Below are positions 5,359 to 5,981 of a DNA stretch of 5,981 nt, one piece after another. Under the pieces are notes generated by a model. It was not told where the DNA came from and made no database searches. It worked only from the letters and a program-made list of their open reading frames with translations. Position 1 is the stretch's first letter. Each line of letters opens with the position of its first letter. The translations under genes were made by a program, and so were the position numbers. Origin of the DNA: Pseudomonadota bacterium (lineage in GTDB: Bacteria; Desulfobacterota; Desulfobacteria; Desulfobacterales; Desulfobacteraceae); the NCBI GenBank assembly GCA_018816605.1, contig JAHIVS010000263.1:1-5981 (forward strand), in the 5' to 3' direction.

Positions 5359-5981
5359 TTAATTACCCCTTGTGCTTGTTTCTAATTTTTTTGACAAATA
5401 ATTGACCTGGTCAAACAGCTTGCCCTTTTGTCTGAGCTCCCGTTCAACTGCATTAATGGAATAGATGGCCGTGGCATGATACCGGCCAAATGCCTGGGCG
5501 ATATGTTTGATAGATTGGTCCGTATATTTGCGGGCCAAGAAAATGGCCAGCTGCCGGGATTTGACAATCCGCTGTTTTCTGACCGGCCCCACCAGATCCT
5601 TTTCTGACACGGAAAATTCTTTACTGATCAGCTGTTTAATCTGGTCCAGGGTGACGGACCGGTGACCGGTTGAAATTGTCTGAACCACCCCCCGGGCCAG
5701 GGCCAGGTCAATGGACCGATTCAGCAACTGCCCCTTGGCAGCAATGCCATGCAATCCGCTTTCCAGCTGCCGGACATCCCGGCACAACTCCTGGGCAATG
5801 TATTCCAGGACCTCCCGGGGCATTTCATACCCGGCCGCCTTGGCCTTTTTCAACAGGATCCGAACCCGGGTATCAAACCCCGGGGCCTTGATCTGGGTGA
5901 CCAGGCCCATGGACAACCGGGACCGCAACCCGGTGTCTATCCGGGGGATGTCCTCGGGCAAAATATTGCTGGAAAAAATGA
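5359..5981 (-). CDS. dnaA: DnaA-family replication initiator, C-terminal part (N-terminus beyond the window)
   Basis: DnaA is the ATP-dependent AAA+ protein that binds 9-mer boxes and melts origins. The frame is open to the window edge: six more codons (IFSSNI) precede a TTG at 5961, and they match the sensor-1 strand of DnaA, so the gene runs on past 5981. Numbering from that TTG: GLRSRLSMGL (11-20) is the box VII region with arginine-finger candidate R15; VLEYIAQELCRDVRQLES (51-68) is the lid with sensor-2 R64; domain IV is 104-190, with KSRQLAIFLARKYT (134-147, R136 matching E. coli R399) and the DnaA signature GRYHATAIYSINAVE (159-173). The signature keeps His but has Tyr and Ala where E. 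coli has Asp and Thr (GRDHTTV), residues that contact the DnaA box, so its box may differ. Walker motifs are outside the window. Direct coupling to a phage-type primase-helicase suggests an element-borne dnaA; chromosomal dnaA at a prophage border is the alternative. Confidence 0.88.
   Translation of the reverse strand, partial: IFSSNILPEDIPRIDTGLRSRLSMGLVTQIKAPGFDTRVRILLKKAKAAGYEMPREVLEYIAQELCRDVRQLESGLHGIAAKGQLLNRSIDLALARGVVQTISTGHRSVTLDQIKQLISKEFSVSEKDLVGPVRKQRIVKSRQLAIFLARKYTDQSIKHIAQAFGRYHATAIYSINAVERELRQKGKLFDQVNYLSKKLETSTRGN
5402..5414. repeat. 13-bp palindrome TTGACC-T-GGTCAA inside the dnaA-like gene
   Basis: This is a perfect inverted pair of the same hexamer that forms the intergenic array, with a 1-bp centre. 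It lies near the 3' end of the dnaA-like coding region, where it encodes part of FDQVN. It may be an initiator or repressor site just before the primase gene, or a coincidence. Confidence 0.5.

Noticed and set aside
5359..5981. Chromosomal dnaA at the host oriC
   Set aside because: The gene is directly coupled to a phage-type primase-helicase and no dnaN follows. It cannot be fully excluded because the 5' part and upstream flank are outside the window.

Overview
The window is one co-oriented block of mobile-element DNA. All five confident genes are on the minus strand, so they are transcribed from high to low coordinates. The gene set is a DnaA-family initiator, a CHC2-Toprim primase fused to a D5/P4-type SF3 helicase, a small unknown protein, a Nu1-like terminase small subunit candidate and a phage-type C5-cytosine DNA methyltransferase. 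This points to a prophage or phage-plasmid at the junction of its replication and packaging/modification modules. No structural, integrase or host housekeeping gene is visible. The host is probably a Gram-negative of moderate GC. The form of the DnaA signature (GRYHATA in place of GRDHTTV) recalls DnaA proteins of sulfate-reducing Desulfobacterota, but that is from memory and is only a lean.

Layout in transcription order. At 5981-5359 is the 3' part of a dnaA-like gene, cut by the window edge: AAA+ lid plus DNA-binding domain IV. Its TAA stop directly abuts the ATG of the 783-residue primase-helicase (5358-3007), so the two are probably translationally coupled. A 383-bp gene-free stretch (3006-2624) follows. 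It is packed with TTGACC/GGTCAA hexamers, often at 9-bp pitch, and also holds a 15-bp inverted repeat, a 26-bp direct repeat, a segment about 90% AT and a 19-nt alternating purine-pyrimidine run. I read it as a candidate replication origin or operator array. A 140-residue protein of unknown function follows (2623-2201). Next is 356 bp without a confident gene (2200-1845), holding a possible decayed com-like zinc-finger gene, a perfect 9-bp hairpin and a homopolymer tract. Then come the Nu1-like gene (1844-1278) and the methyltransferase (1275-4), whose start codon lies 2 nt past the nu1 stop.

Working model (inference): the element carries its own DnaA-type initiator, which together with the SF3 primase-helicase could act at the repeat array just downstream. 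The two proteins would supply origin recognition, unwinding and priming. The terminase subunit and methyltransferase belong to the following packaging and DNA-modification functions. Two points deserve the most attention: the dedicated dnaA-primase pair beside a repeat array, and the methyltransferase, which ends without motifs IX and X.
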